DNA of 64,000 nt from contig OY282354.1 in assembly GCA_958295485.1 (NCBI GenBank), positions 3,496,042-3,560,041 of the forward strand, written 5' to 3'. Origin of the DNA: an uncultured Gammaproteobacteria bacterium. GTDB taxonomy: Bacteria > Pseudomonadota > Gammaproteobacteria > Eutrophobiales > Eutrophobiaceae. Under the pieces are notes generated by a model. It was not told where the DNA came from, searched no databases, and worked only from the letters and a program-made list of their open reading frames with translations. Of this stretch, positions 52,293 to 63,600 are shown one piece after another; position 1 is the first letter of the stretch; each line of letters opens with the position of its first letter. The position numbers and the translations under genes are program-made.

Positions 52293-52511
52293 TTATGCTG
52301 CTTCAACGATCGTCTGTTTCGTAGCATTCGGCAGGTTTACAGAAATGAAATATTCTTTCGGATATAAATAATCATCCCCTGATTCGTCAATCACCCGGAG
52401 TCGCTGATTACTTTCAGCGTCAGAATCAGAAATGATTTGATACAGCTTCCTCACTTCTAATGAAACAGGATATTCATCATTCTTTATGCAGATCACAAAT
52501 TGTTGATTCAT
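52293..52511 (-). CDS. Small conserved hypothetical protein
   Basis: 72 residues: FVICIKNDEYPVSLEVRKLY, then RVIDESGDDYLYPKEYFISV. The sequence resembles a widespread family of small, unannotated proteins with the IDESGEDYLYP signature, frequently next to toxin-antitoxin genes. ATG at 52511. It is 18 bp downstream of the next gene in a same-strand string. Function unknown. Confidence 0.65.
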   Translation of the reverse strand: MNQQFVICIKNDEYPVSLEVRKLYQIISDSDAESNQRLRVIDESGDDYLYPKEYFISVNLPNATKQTIVEAA

Positions 52512-52529
52512 AAGTCGTTGAATTAATTG

Positions 52530-52703
52530 TCAGCTTCCGGTTTTTTTCAAAAGCGCCTTTGGTCCTGGATTCAGTAGTGTGCGTTTTGAGGTACGTTCTT
52601 TTTCCCGAAGGGCTTCTACAATGCGTTTAAGGTCGTTCCCATACTGCGCAGCATGTTCTTTCCGATAACGGTGAATTTCTTCCACTATGGGGTCTTCAAT
52701 CAT
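52530..52703 (-). CDS. Small conserved hypothetical protein (DPIVEEIHRYR family)
   Basis: 57 residues from the ATG at 52703 (MIEDPIVEEIHRYRKEHAAQ), with GGAGG eight bases upstream. A TTG fifteen bases earlier would extend it but would overlap that ribosome site. The charged helix followed by YGNDLKRIVEALREKE resembles small antitoxin-like proteins. No toxin partner is recognisable beside it. Confidence 0.65.
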   Translation of the reverse strand: MIEDPIVEEIHRYRKEHAAQYGNDLKRIVEALREKERTSKRTLLNPGPKALLKKTGS

Positions 52704-52848
52704 TTGACGTTCCTCCAAATTCTTCAGGTGAACATAGTTGCGGGCACTTATACCCGTACGATTCTACTAATTCAATAATCGCTGACTTTGTTTCTTCGTC
52801 GTATACGAACGAAAACACGTCCGGGTTGGCAGTCTTGTTATGCGTCAA
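52696..52848 (-). CDS. Possible small protein linking higA to the downstream gene
   Basis: A 50-residue frame from a TTG at 52848: THNKTANPDVFSFVYDEETK, then SAIIELVESYGYKCPQLCSP. It overlaps the 3' end of higA by 11 bases and the next start by 8 bases, the overlap pattern of a tight operon. The non-ATG start and lack of a ribosome site leave it uncertain. It otherwise fills a 134-bp gap. Confidence 0.35.
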   Translation of the reverse strand: MTHNKTANPDVFSFVYDEETKSAIIELVESYGYKCPQLCSPEEFGGTSND

Positions 52849-53128
52849 TTGCCATTATGGGTTGAACATGATTCTTTGGCTTGTGAATTGATAAATCATG
52901 AGTTGCCTGAAGATTAAGCCAGAACTCAGGCGATGTATTAAATGTCTCCGAGAACAGCCACGCTGTATCAGGAGAAACTCCCCGCTTACCCCTGACAATT
53001 TCATTGATCCGCTGTACAGGAATGCCAATGTGAGATGCAACGGCTTTTTGTGACAAGCCCATCGGTTCAAGGAACTCCTTGAGCAAAATTACCCCTGGGT
53101 GTGTTGCAATTCTATGCGATGGAATCAT
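52838..53128 (-). CDS. higA: HigA-type antitoxin / XRE-family regulator
   Basis: 96 residues. The helix-turn-helix MGLSQKAVASHIGIPVQRIN and the preceding THPGVILLKEFLEPM, with FNTSPEFWLNLQATHDL after it, are diagnostic of HigA/VapI antitoxins. A GGAGG site precedes the ATG. HigB toxins usually lie directly upstream, but here only a short truncated frame remains before the transposase element, so higA may be an orphan. Confidence 0.88.
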   Translation of the reverse strand: MIPSHRIATHPGVILLKEFLEPMGLSQKAVASHIGIPVQRINEIVRGKRGVSPDTAWLFSETFNTSPEFWLNLQATHDLSIHKPKNHVQPIMAIDA

Positions 53129-53217
53129 GTTGTTACCTCCAACATTGCCATCATCTTCACCCCCAGCGGTTCAATTTTATTATCCTTGATTTCTTTGTGT
53201 TTGGAAAGACAGATTTA
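53125..53217 (-). pseudogene. Possible 3' end of a gene upstream of higA, cut by the transposase element
   Basis: A minus-strand frame (LSKHKEIKDNKIEPLGVKMM and onward) runs from the element boundary to a TGA that overlaps the higA ATG as ATGA. It opens exactly at the left element end. The overlap is suggestive, but the peptide does not look like known HigB C-termini. Chance is possible. Confidence 0.25.
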
Positions 53218-54647
53218 GGACACCCATAAATTACCTCAATTCAGAGAGTACCTCAGTTCAGGACATCCATAAATTGACATTCGGTCGGATGTTGGTATCA
53301 TTGGCGGAACAGGATGACCTGACCCCTACAGGAGGTAGCCATGACCATTGCACGACGCCAACAAATCTGCCTGGATGAAACCCCCTACTATCACTGTATC
53401 TCCCGCTGTGTCCGGCGCGCCTTCTTGTGCGGGTTCGACCGGCTGACCGGGAACAGCTACGAGCACCGTCGCGGCTGGGTCGAGCAGCGCCTCCTTGCCT
53501 TGTCTCAAGCCTTCTGTATCGACCTCGTCGGCTATGCCGTCATGTCCAATCACTACCACGTGGTTCTCCGGGTCAACCTGGCGTTGGCCGCCTCGCTCTC
53601 TCAAACAGCGGTGCTTGACCGTTGGCAACAGTTGTATTCCCTCAGTCCCCTGCTGAAACGGTTTCGGGCGGGGGATGTACTGGCGGCGACGGAGATGGAG
53701 CAGGTGGATACGGAGATAGCCCGAATGCGCCAAATCCTGACGAGCATCAGCCGTTTCATGGGCTATCTGAACGAGAAGATTGCCCGCGCCGCCAATGCCG
53801 AGGATGACTGCAAGGGGCGCTTTTGGGAGGGCCGCTTCAAGTCACAGGCATTATTAGATGATACCGCCGTGTTGCAGTGCCTGGCCTATGTGGACTTGAA
53901 CCCCGTCCGGGCCGGGATGAGCTCCACCCCGACGCAATCTGATTATACTTCGGTCAAACGCCGGCTGACGCGGACTGCCCCGGAGTTAATGCCGTTCCAG
54001 CCCCGTGAGACCACAGCTGAGGCGGATATAAGCGCCACGCTCCCGTTTGACTTTGAGGACTATCTGCAATTGCTGGACTGGTCTGGACAGCGACTCCGTG
54101 AGGACAAGCGGGGCGCTATTCCGACCGCTTATCCACCCTTGATTGACCAACTCGGCATGACGCCAGCAGGCTGGCAACGGGCGATGCAGCCCCACCGCCC
54201 CTGGCTGCAGAAAGCGTTGGGCTCAACGGCGCATCTCAAAGCCTACTGTCAGGCGATTGGTCAGCAATGGCTCTGGCAGGTCCCTGTCCCGGCGAGTTGT
54301 CGTTAGCTGCCTGATAGTTCCCCGATAGCTTCACCTCTTTGACCCGCGCTGTCCGGCGACGGGTTGCACTCGTCCTGAATAAGCTGAACCCGGCTGTGTC
54401 GGGCGAAAGCAGTGCTGCCTCTCAGAGGCGGAGAATAATAATACGTCATCATCAAGTGAGAAAACCATTCTCCTGAAAAATCCCAGAGCCATTTCCATCT
54501 AACCCAATCTATGGATGTCCTTATTTATACTTTTATGGATGTCCTTATTTATATCTTCCTTATTTCATTATCATCATCAAGCGAGAAAACGCATTCTCCT
54601 GGAGAAATCCCAGATCCATTTCCATCTAACCTAATCTATGGATGTCC
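53218..54647. mobile_element. REP-associated transposase element with repeated inverted termini
   Basis: The motif GGACATCCATAAATT or a close variant occurs twice at the left (53218-53232, 53261-53275) and inverted three times at the right (54506-54520, about 54531-54544, 54633-54647). They enclose a single IS200-like transposase gene and an 82-bp direct repeat. The element separates higA from the 3' end of giant gene 3. Its exact boundaries are my inference. Confidence 0.65.
53341..54306 (+). CDS. IS200-like / REP-associated tyrosine transposase (RAYT family)
   Basis: 321 residues. This single-strand HUH-type transposase carries the two-His motif HYH in GYAVMSNHYHVVLRV. Other family hallmarks are the N-terminal YYHCISRCVRRAFLCG, the long insert ending GRFWEGRFKSQALLDD, and LAYVDLNPVRAGM. 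An AGGAGG ribosome site lies six bases upstream of the ATG. No frameshift is seen, so it is probably intact. The nucleophile Tyr is likely in the helix ISRFMGYLNEKIAR, but I cannot fix it by eye. Confidence 0.88.
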   Translation: MTIARRQQICLDETPYYHCISRCVRRAFLCGFDRLTGNSYEHRRGWVEQRLLALSQAFCIDLVGYAVMSNHYHVVLRVNLALAASLSQTAVLDRWQQLYSLSPLLKRFRAGDVLAATEMEQVDTEIARMRQILTSISRFMGYLNEKIARAANAEDDCKGRFWEGRFKSQALLDDTAVLQCLAYVDLNPVRAGMSSTPTQSDYTSVKRRLTRTAPELMPFQPRETTAEADISATLPFDFEDYLQLLDWSGQRLREDKRGAIPTAYPPLIDQLGMTPAGWQRAMQPHRPWLQKALGSTAHLKAYCQAIGQQWLWQVPVPASCR

Positions 54648-54653
54648 TAATTT
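54446..54653. repeat. 82-bp direct repeat downstream of the transposase
   Basis: Positions 54446-54527 and 54571-54653 are near-identical (TCATCATCAAGTGAGAAAAC and onward), offset by 125 bp. Each copy ends in the inverted terminal motif ATCTATGGATGTCCT. Together with the spacer they fill much of the 374 bp between the transposase and giant gene 3. The rest (54307-54445) shows no gene. Confidence 0.8.
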
Positions 54654-54680
54654 ACGTTAAACTTCATGCTTCAAAACTTT

Positions 54681-57600
54681 TTACTTCCCGTTGCCGAACT
54701 TCAGGAAGATGCCGTGCTCGGGTGATCCGCTCCAGTTCTCCCGGCGGTCCAGTTCCAGGCCCCAGGTGAACCACCTGCCCGTTACCTCGCTGCCCAGACG
54801 CCAGTTCCTGCTCCCCGGGCCAGCCTCGTCCATGGCGCTGTACAGCTTCAGCAAGCCCGGGCCGCGGGTCTCAAAGCCGTAGCCCAACTCCATCTGTAAC
54901 CGGCTTGGGCGCAGGCCGCCGCGTTCAGCCGGGGTCGCCTGGCCGTCCAGGCTGGCGCGTTCAGCCGGGGCTGCCTGGCCGCCCAGGCTGGCGCCCAGCA
55001 ACTGCTCTTGCCGCCACAGGTTCTCTACCCCGCTTGAGGCCTCGCCCCAGGCTGGCGTCAAGGTAAACGACGGGCCAATCCCCTCCACGCCCGGATCCAA
55101 CACTACCGCCACGCTCGCGCCCCATTCCTCGAACGCCCGCTCCGTATGCCCCAGCAGATACCGGCCCTGCGTCTCAAGACCCAGACCCCAGGCCGCATGG
55201 CGGTATGCCAACCCTCCGCCCAACTCCGCGCCTACGCCCGTGTCTGCATCGCCACCGTCCCAGCGACCGCCGAACTCCAGGCTCAACTCCAACTGCTGTT
55301 GTGGCGACGGCTGCCACTCGCGCCGGCCCTCCACCAGCAGGCGCAGACGATGCGCATCCGCATCCACTTCCGGCATCGTCACCGCATCGCCGCGCGCCGC
55401 CGACCCCGCCATGTTCACCACGAGGGCATCGCCCTTCAACGCCAGGTCCAGGCCCCGCCACGTCGCCAACTCCCCGCGACTGCCCAATGCCGCCATCTGC
55501 ATCGTCGTGTCCGTCGTCGCCCGCCCGAACCCGTCCGTCAAGCTGGTCTTCCCCCAACCGATGCCCAGCAATCCCCACAGGGATACCCGCTCGTTCAGCG
55601 TCCAGTGAGCATAGGGCAGGACGCTGCTCAAGTCCAAGTCCACCCGCCCCTCGTCCAATCCGGCCGTCGGCATCCGGTAGTCCAGTTTCCCGACGCTGTG
55701 CGATAACGCTACGCCCAGCAGCAGGTCATGCTCAGCCAGCCGCACGTCCGCGCCCAGGTAGCCCGCGTTCACCTCCCCGTCTAATGTTATCCTCGACCCG
55801 GACTGGCCACTGAACTGGCTCCGCGAACCCCGGGCCCATACTGTCCACTGCCGACCCTTCGCGCCATCTTCACCATCAGCGCCAGCGGCGTCATCGGCGC
55901 CAGCCTCGTCCGACGCGCCAAGGCGCTTCTCAAAGGCGACCTGGGACAGGAATTCGCCCCGCGGGGAACGCTCCGGGCCGGAAAAGCCGCCGGGCAATGC
56001 CGCGCCGCCGTGACTGTCCAGGAAAAAGTTCCGCCACGCGCCGGTTGTCCAGCCCGGCCTGGCCGCGTTGTTGACCGCGCTGGCCGTCCAGGCGGCGCCA
56101 CTGCCCGCACCGGCCGTCCAGGCCGCATCAGCCGCGCCACCGCCCGCACCGGCCGTCCAGGCGGCGCCAGCCGCGCCACCGCCCGCACCGGCCGTCCAGG
56201 CGGCGCCAGCCGCGCCGCTAACCGCATCGGTCGTCCAAGCCGCGCCAGTCGCGCCGCTAACCGCGCCGGCCGTCCAAGCCGCGTCGGCCGCGCCGCTAAC
56301 CGCATCGGTCGTCCAAGCCGCGCCAGTCGCGCCGCTAACCGCGCCGGCCGTCCAAGCCGCGTCGGCCGCGCCGCTAACCGCACCGGTCTTCCAAGCCGCG
56401 CCAGTCGCGCCGCTAACCGCGCCGGCCGTCCAAGCCGCGTCGGCCGCGCCGCTAACCGCACCGGTCGTCCAAGCCGCGCCAGTCGCGCCGCTAACCGCGC
56501 CGGCCGTCCAAGCCGCGTCGGCCGCGCCGCTAACCGCATCGGTCGTCCAAGCCGCGCCAGTCGCGCCGCTAACCGCGCCGGCCGTCCAAGCCGCGTCGGC
56601 CGCGCCGCTAACCGCATCGGTCGTCCAAGCCGCGCCAGTCGCGCCGCTAACCGCGCCGGCCGCCCAAGCCGCGTCGGCCGCGGCGCTAACCGCATCGGTC
56701 GTCCAAGCCGCGCCAGTCGCGGCGCTAACCGCATCGGTCGTCCAAGCCGCGCCAGTCGCGCCGCTAACCGCGCCGGCCGTCCAAGCCGCGTCGGCCGCGC
56801 CGCTAACCGCACCGGTCGTCCAGGTCGCGTCGGCCGCGGCGCTAACCGCGCCGGTCGCGCCGTTCCGCGGCGGCGGGGGCGGCAACCCGGCGCGCGGCGC
56901 GCGTGGCGGGCCGTTGTAACCCGCGCCGGCATACGATGCCGCTGGATGCGGCAACCTGGCGCGCGGCGCGCGTGGCGGGCCGGCGGGACGGAAGCGTTGG
57001 CCGATGACGTCCACTGCCCCCGTCGCTACCGTCCGCCCGAACGTCGCCAAAGACCGTTGCAACGCCTCGCCGCGCAGGGACGTCAGGTCGTCATCGATAA
57101 TCCGGCCCGTGGCCTCGGCATCGCCCAACTCTGCATGACGGGCGCTGACCAGCGTCACCGTGAATGTCTCCTCGTCTTCCACCAGGTCGTCGTCCGTCGT
57201 CTGAATGACGATCGTCGCCTCGCGCCGTCCCGCCGCGATCGAGAACTCCCCTTGCTGATCCGCGGGCGGCGTATAATCGGACTGCGCCAGGGCCGTGCCG
57301 TCAGTTACCCGACAAACCACCATCAGCGCCCCGACCGCCGGCACTGGCTTGGACAACGTAACCTCGAACTCGACGGACTCGCCCTCCACCGCCTGGGCGT
57401 CTGCAATCGATATAGTGATCGGGTCGGTCACCTCGATCGCGAAACTCAGCGCCGCCGCATCCCCGTCCTCGTCCGTGGCCGTCAGGCTGTATTCGGTCGT
57501 CCCCATCGCCGTCGTCGGCATGCCCGATAATTCCCGCGTGGCGGCATCGAAGCTCAGCCCGTTGGGCAGCGCCGGCGTCAGCGCGTAGGTCAGCGCGCCG

Positions 57601-60600
57601 TCGCCACCGATGGCCGCCGGCAGCGACAATGCCGGGATCGGCCAGTTCTGGGTCCAGGACTGATCCCGGATCGTCGCCGAACCAAAGCTCGGTGTCAGGT
57701 CGACGTCGTTGTCGATGATTGTGCCGGTTCCCGTCGCTGCGCTGATGGTCGCGTTCGCCGCGTCGCTCAGGGCGACCACTACGGTCTCGTCCGGCTCGGT
57801 GATAGTGTCGCCCGTCACCGACACCGTGATCGCCTGGCTGGTGACTCCGGCGGGGAAGGTCAGCGTACCGGCGGGGAGCGCCGTGTAGTCGGTCCCCGGG
57901 GTCGCCGTGCCGGTTCCGGCGTCCGCATAGTCTACTGTCACCGTCCGCCCGCTGGCCGCGTCCAGGGTCACCGTCCAGGTCAGGCTTACCGAACCGGCGG
58001 CGCCCTCCGTCAGGGTCGTCGAACCGGGGTCGCCTTCCGTTACGCGCGGCGAGGCGATCGACAGCGTCGGCGGCGTGTCGTCATTGGCGATGGCGCCGGT
58101 CCCCGTCGCCGTGCCGATGGTCGCGTTCCCGGCGTTGCTCAGGGCCAACACCACGGTCTCGTCCGACTCGTCCAGGACGTCGCCTATCACCGTTACCGTG
58201 ATCTCCCGGCTCGTGGTTCCCGCGGGGAAGGTCAGCGTGCCGCCGGGGATGACCGCGCAGTCGGTCCCCGGGGTCGCCGTGCCGGTCCCGGCGTCCGCCC
58301 AGGCCACCGTCACCGGCTCGGCGCTGGGCGCGCTCAAGCTCACGGTGAACGTCAGGTTCTTCGCGCCGTTGTGACCCTCCGCCACGTGCGGCGAGTCGAT
58401 CGACAACGACGGCAGCGCATCATCGTCGGCGATTGTACCGACGCCGCTCGCCGTCCCCAGGGTGGCGTTTGACGGGCGGCTCAAGGCCAGCACCACGGTC
58501 TCGTCCGACTCGTCCAGGACGTCGCCCATCACCGTTACGGTGATCTCCCGGCTCGTGGTTGCCGCGGGGAAGATCAGGGCGCCGGCGGTGATCGCCGCGT
58601 AGTCGGTCCCCGGGGTCGCCGTCCCGGTCCCGGCGTCCGCGTAGTCCACCGTCACCCGCTCGGCGGTGGGCGCGCTCAAGCTCACGGTGAACGTCAGGTT
58701 CTTTGTGCCGCTATCGCCCTCCGCCACGCGCGGCGAGTCGATCACCAGCGTCGGCATATCGTTGCTTATGCCGGGATCCACGGTGCCATCGTCGTTCGCG
58801 ATCGTCCCCGTGCCCGTGTCGATTCCAAGCGTCGCATTGACGGGGTTACTCAGCGATACCACCACCGTCTCGTCCGGCTCGTCGGTCGCGTCCCCCGTCA
58901 CCGACACCGTGATCTGCCGGCTCGCGGTTCCCGCGGGGAAGGTCAGACTCCCGGCGGTGATCGCCGCGTAGTCAGTCCCCGAGGTCGCCGTCCCGGTTCC
59001 GGCGTCCGCGTAGTCCACCGTCACCTGCTCGGTACTGGCCGGACTTAGGGCCACCGTGAACGTCAGGTTGGTCGAACCGTTGTTCCCTTCCGTCACGCGC
59101 GGCGAGTTGATCGATAGCGACGGCGTCCCGTCATTGTCCGTCAGCGTGATCGTAGCGGAGTTCACTGTCAGGCCGGGCGAAGCGCCGCTTACTGTGATCG
59201 TCTCGTTGGTCTCGTCGGTCGTATCGTCTGTCGGCGTCAGCGTGAAGGTTCCGGCGCCGCTGGCGGCGTCCGCGGCGATCGTAATGTCGAAGTTCGCCAC
59301 TGCCGCGAAGTCCACTGCCGTGGGCGCGGCGGTACCCGTCACGCTCACCGTCACCGTCTTGGTGGTGGCGAACCGGGTTGTGCCGTCCACCGTCGCGGTC
59401 ACCGTGATCAGGGTCGCGCCGTCGGCCTCGGCCACGCTGTTGTCGTTCACCGTTAGTGTGATCGCGGTCGGCGCGCCGTCGTCGTCCGTCAGCGCGATCG
59501 TGGCTGAGTTCACCGTCAGGCCGCTTGAGGCGCCGCTTACCGTGATCGTCTCGTTGGTCTCGTCCGTCGTATCGTCCGTCGGCGTCAGCGTGAAGGTTCC
59601 GGCGCCGCTCGCCGCGCCCGCCGCAATCGTAATGTCGAAGGCCGACACCGCGGCGAAGTCCACCGCCGTCGCCGTGCCGCTGCCCGTCACGCTCACGGTC
59701 ACCGTTGTGACACCGGCGAACTGTGTCGCGCCGTTCACCGTGGCGGTCACCGTGATCAGGGTCGCCCCGTCGCCTTCGGCCACGCTGTTGTCGTTCACCG
59801 TCAGCGTGAGTGAGGTCGGCGCGCCGTCGTCGTCCGTCAGGCTGATCGTATCCGAGTTCACCGTCAGGCTGCCTGACGTGCCGCTCACCGTGATGGTCTC
59901 ATCGGTCTCGTCCGCCGCATCGTCCGTCGGCGTCAGCGTGAAGCTGCCGGTACCGCTCGCGGCGTCCGCCGCAATCGTGATGTCGAAGGCCGTCACCGCG
60001 GCGAAGTCCACCGCCGTCGCCGTGCCGCTGTCCGCCACGCTCACGGTCACCGTCGTCGCCGTGGCGAACCGGGTCGTGCCGTCCACCGTCGCCGTCACCG
60101 TGATCAGGGTCGCCCCGTCGGCCTCGCCCACGCCGTCGTCGTTCACCGTCAGGGTGATCGAGGTCGGGGCGGCATCGTCGTCCGTCAGTGTGATCGTGGC
60201 CGAGTTCACCGTCAGGCTGCCCGACGTGCCGCTTACTGTGATCGTCTCGTCAGTCTCGTCGGTCGTATCGACCGTCGGCGTCAGCGTGAACGTTCCGGTA
60301 CCGCTCGTGGCGTCCGCCGCAATCGTAATGTCGAAGTCCGACACCGCCGCAAAATCCACCGCCGTCGCCGTGCCACTGCCTGCCACACTCACGGTCACCG
60401 TCGTGGCCGCGGCGTACCGGGTCGTGCCGTCCACCGTCGCTGTCACCGTGATCGTCGTCGCCCCGTCGGCCTCGCCCACGCTGTTGTCGTTCACCGTTAG
60501 TGTGATCGACGTCGGCGCGGCGTCGTCGTCCGTCAGCGTGATCGTGGCCGAGTTCACTGTCAGGCTGCCTGAGGTACCGCTCACTGTGATAGTCTCGTTG

Positions 60601-63600
60601 GTCTCGTCGGTCGTATCGTCCGTCGGCGTCAGCGTGAACGTCCCGGTGCCGCTCGCCGCGCCTGCCGCAATCGTAATGTCGAAGTTCGCCACCGCCGCAA
60701 AGTCCACCGCCGTCGCCGTGCCACTGCCTGCCACACTCACCGTCACCGTCGTGGCCGCGGCGTACCGGGTCGTGCCATCCACCGTCGCGGTCACCGTGAT
60801 CGTGGTCGCCCCGTCGGCCTCGCCCACGCTGTTGTCATTCACCGTCAGCGTGATCGCGGTCGGGGCGTCGTCGTCGTCCGTCAGGCTGATCGTCGTCGAG
60901 TTCACCGTCAGGCTGCCTGACGTCCCGCTCACCGTGATCGTCTCGTTGGTCTCGTCCGTCGTATCGACCGTCGGCGTCAGCGTGAAGGTTCCGGTACCGC
61001 TCGCGGCGTCCGCCGCAATCTCGATGTCGAAGTTCGCCACCGCCGCAAAGTCCACCGCCGTCGCCGTGCCGCTACCCGCCACGCTCACCGTCACCGTCGT
61101 GGCCGCGGCGTACCGCGTCCCGCCGTCCACCGTGGCCGTTACCGTGATCAGGGTCGCCCCGTCGCCCTCGGCCACGCTGTTGTCGTCCACCGTTAGCGTG
61201 ATCGCGGTCGGGGCATCGTCGTCGTCCGTCAGCGCGATCGTGGCCGAGTTCACTGTCAGGCTGCCCGACGTCCCGCTGACCGTGATAGTCTCGTTGGTCT
61301 CGTCGGTCGTATCGACCGTCGGCGTCAGCGTGAACGTCCCGGTACCGCTCGTCGCCCCCGCCGCAATCGTAATGTCGAAGTTCGACACCGCTGCGAAGTC
61401 CACTGCCGTCGCCGTGCCGCTGCCCGCCACGCTCACCGTCACCGTCGTGACACCGGCGAACTGCGTCGCCCCGTTCACCGTCGCCGTCACCGTGATCGTC
61501 GTCGCCCCGTCGCCCTCCCCTACGCTGTTGTCGTTCACCGTCAGCGTGAGTGAGGTCGGCGCGCCGTCATCGTCCGTCAGGCTGATCGTATCCGAGTTCA
61601 CCGTCAGACTGCCCGACGTCCCGCTCACGGTGATAGTCTCGTCGGTCTCGTCCGCCGCATCGTTCGTCGGCGTCAGCGTGAAGGTTCCGGTACCGCTGGC
61701 GGCGTCCGCCGCAATCGTGATGTCGAAGTCCGACACTGCCGCAAAGTCCACCGCCGTCGCCGTGCCACTACTCGCCACGCTCACCGTCACGGTCGTGGCC
61801 GTGGCGAACCGGGTCGTGCCGTCCACCGTCGCCGTCACCGTGATCAGGGTCGCCCCATCGCCCTCGCCCACGCCGTCATCGTCCACCGTCAGCGTGATCG
61901 CGGTCGGCGCCGCATCGTCGTCCGTCAACGTGATCGTCGCCGAGTTCACCGTCAGGCTGCCCGACGTCCCGCTCACCGTCACCGTCTCGTCGGTCTCGTC
62001 CACCGCATCGTCCGTCGGCGTCAGCGTGAAGTTCCCGGTGGCGCTCGCGTCGCCCGCGTCGATCTCGATGTCGAAGTTCGCCACCGCCGCAAAGTCCACC
62101 GCCGTCGCCGTGCCGCTGCCCGCCACGCTCACGGTCACCGTCGTGTCCTCGGCGAACCGGGTCGTGCCGTCCACCGTCGCCGTCACCGTGATCGTCGTCG
62201 CCCCGTCGCTCTCGCCCACGCTGTTGTCGTTCACTGTCAACGTGATTGCGGTCGGGGCGGCGTCGTCGTCTGTCAGCGTGATCGTCGCCGAGTTCACCGT
62301 CAGGCTGCCTGAGGTACCGCTTACCGTGATCGTCTCGTCGGTCTCGTCCACGACGTCGTTCGTCGGCGTCAGCGTGAACGTTCCGGTCTGGCTCGCCGCC
62401 CCCGCCGCAATCGTAATGTCGAAGTCCGACACCGCCGCAAAGTCCACCGCCGTCGCCGTGCCGCTGCCCGCCACGCTCACTGTCACCGTCGTGGCCTCGG
62501 CGAACCGGGTCGTGCCGTCCACTGTGGCGGTCACCGTGATCGTCGTCGCCCCGTCGGCCTCGCCTACGCTGTTATCGTTCACTGTCAAGGTGATCGCGGT
62601 CGGCGCGCCGTCGTTGTCCGTGATCGTCCCCGTGCCGCTCGCTGTCGAGATCGTCGCATTCGTCGGGCTGCTCAACGACACCACGACGGTCTCGTTCGAC
62701 TCGGCCAGGACGTCGCCGGTCACCGCTACGGTGAAGGTCTGGCTGGTCGTCCCCGTCGCGAAGGTCAGCGTCCCGGCGGTGATCGCCGTGTAGTCCGTCC
62801 CGGACGTGGCCGTGCCGGTCCCGGCGTCAGCATAGGCTACCGTCACCGGCTGGACGCTCGCCGCGCTCAACGTCACGGTGAATGTCAGGGTCGCCGTGCC
62901 GCTATCACCCTCCGTCACGCTCGGTGAGTTGATCGATACCGTCGGCCCGTCGTCGTCCGTGATCGTCCCCGTGCCGCTACCTGCCGTCGCTGAGACGGTT
63001 GCGTTCGTCGGGCTGCTCAGGGTCACCACGACGGTCTCGTCTACCTCGTCGGTCGTGTCACCGGTCACCGCCACGGTGAAGGTCTGACTAAGCGTCCCTG
63101 CCGCAAAGGTCAGCGTCCCGCCGGTGATGGCCGTGTAGTCGGTCCCCGACGTGGCCGTGCCGCCAGTCCCCGACCCCCAGGCTACTGTCACCGGCTGGAC
63201 GCTCGCCGCGCTCAAGGTCGCCGTGAAGGTCAGGTTCGTCGAGCCACTGTCGCCTTCCGTCACGCTCGGCGAGTCGATCGACACCGTCGGCCCGTCGTCG
63301 TCCGTCAGCGTGATCGTGGCCGAATTCACCGTCAGGCTGCCTGAGGTACCGCTCACCGTGATAGTCTCGTTGGTCTCGTCCGTCGTATCGACCGTCGGCG
63401 TCAGCGTGAACGTTCCGGTGGCGCTCGCCGCGCCTGCCGGGATCTCGATGTCGAAGTTCGACACCGCTGCGAAGTCCACCGCCGACGCCGTGCCACTGCC
63501 CGCCACGCTCACCGTCACCGTCGTGGTGTCGGCGTACCGGGTCCCGCCGTTCACTGTCGCGGTCACCGTGATCAGGGTCGCCCCGTCGGCCTCGGCCACG

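Noticed and set aside
55787..57530. Long Arg/Gly/Ala-rich frames on both strands over the linker of giant gene 3
   Set aside because: Shadows of the 39-bp linker array; the barrel and helix in the coding frame show which frame is real.
59056..62793. A 1245-codon plus-strand open frame antisense to giant gene 3
   Set aside because: Same reason; it mirrors the repeat period exactly and begins inside a repeat unit.
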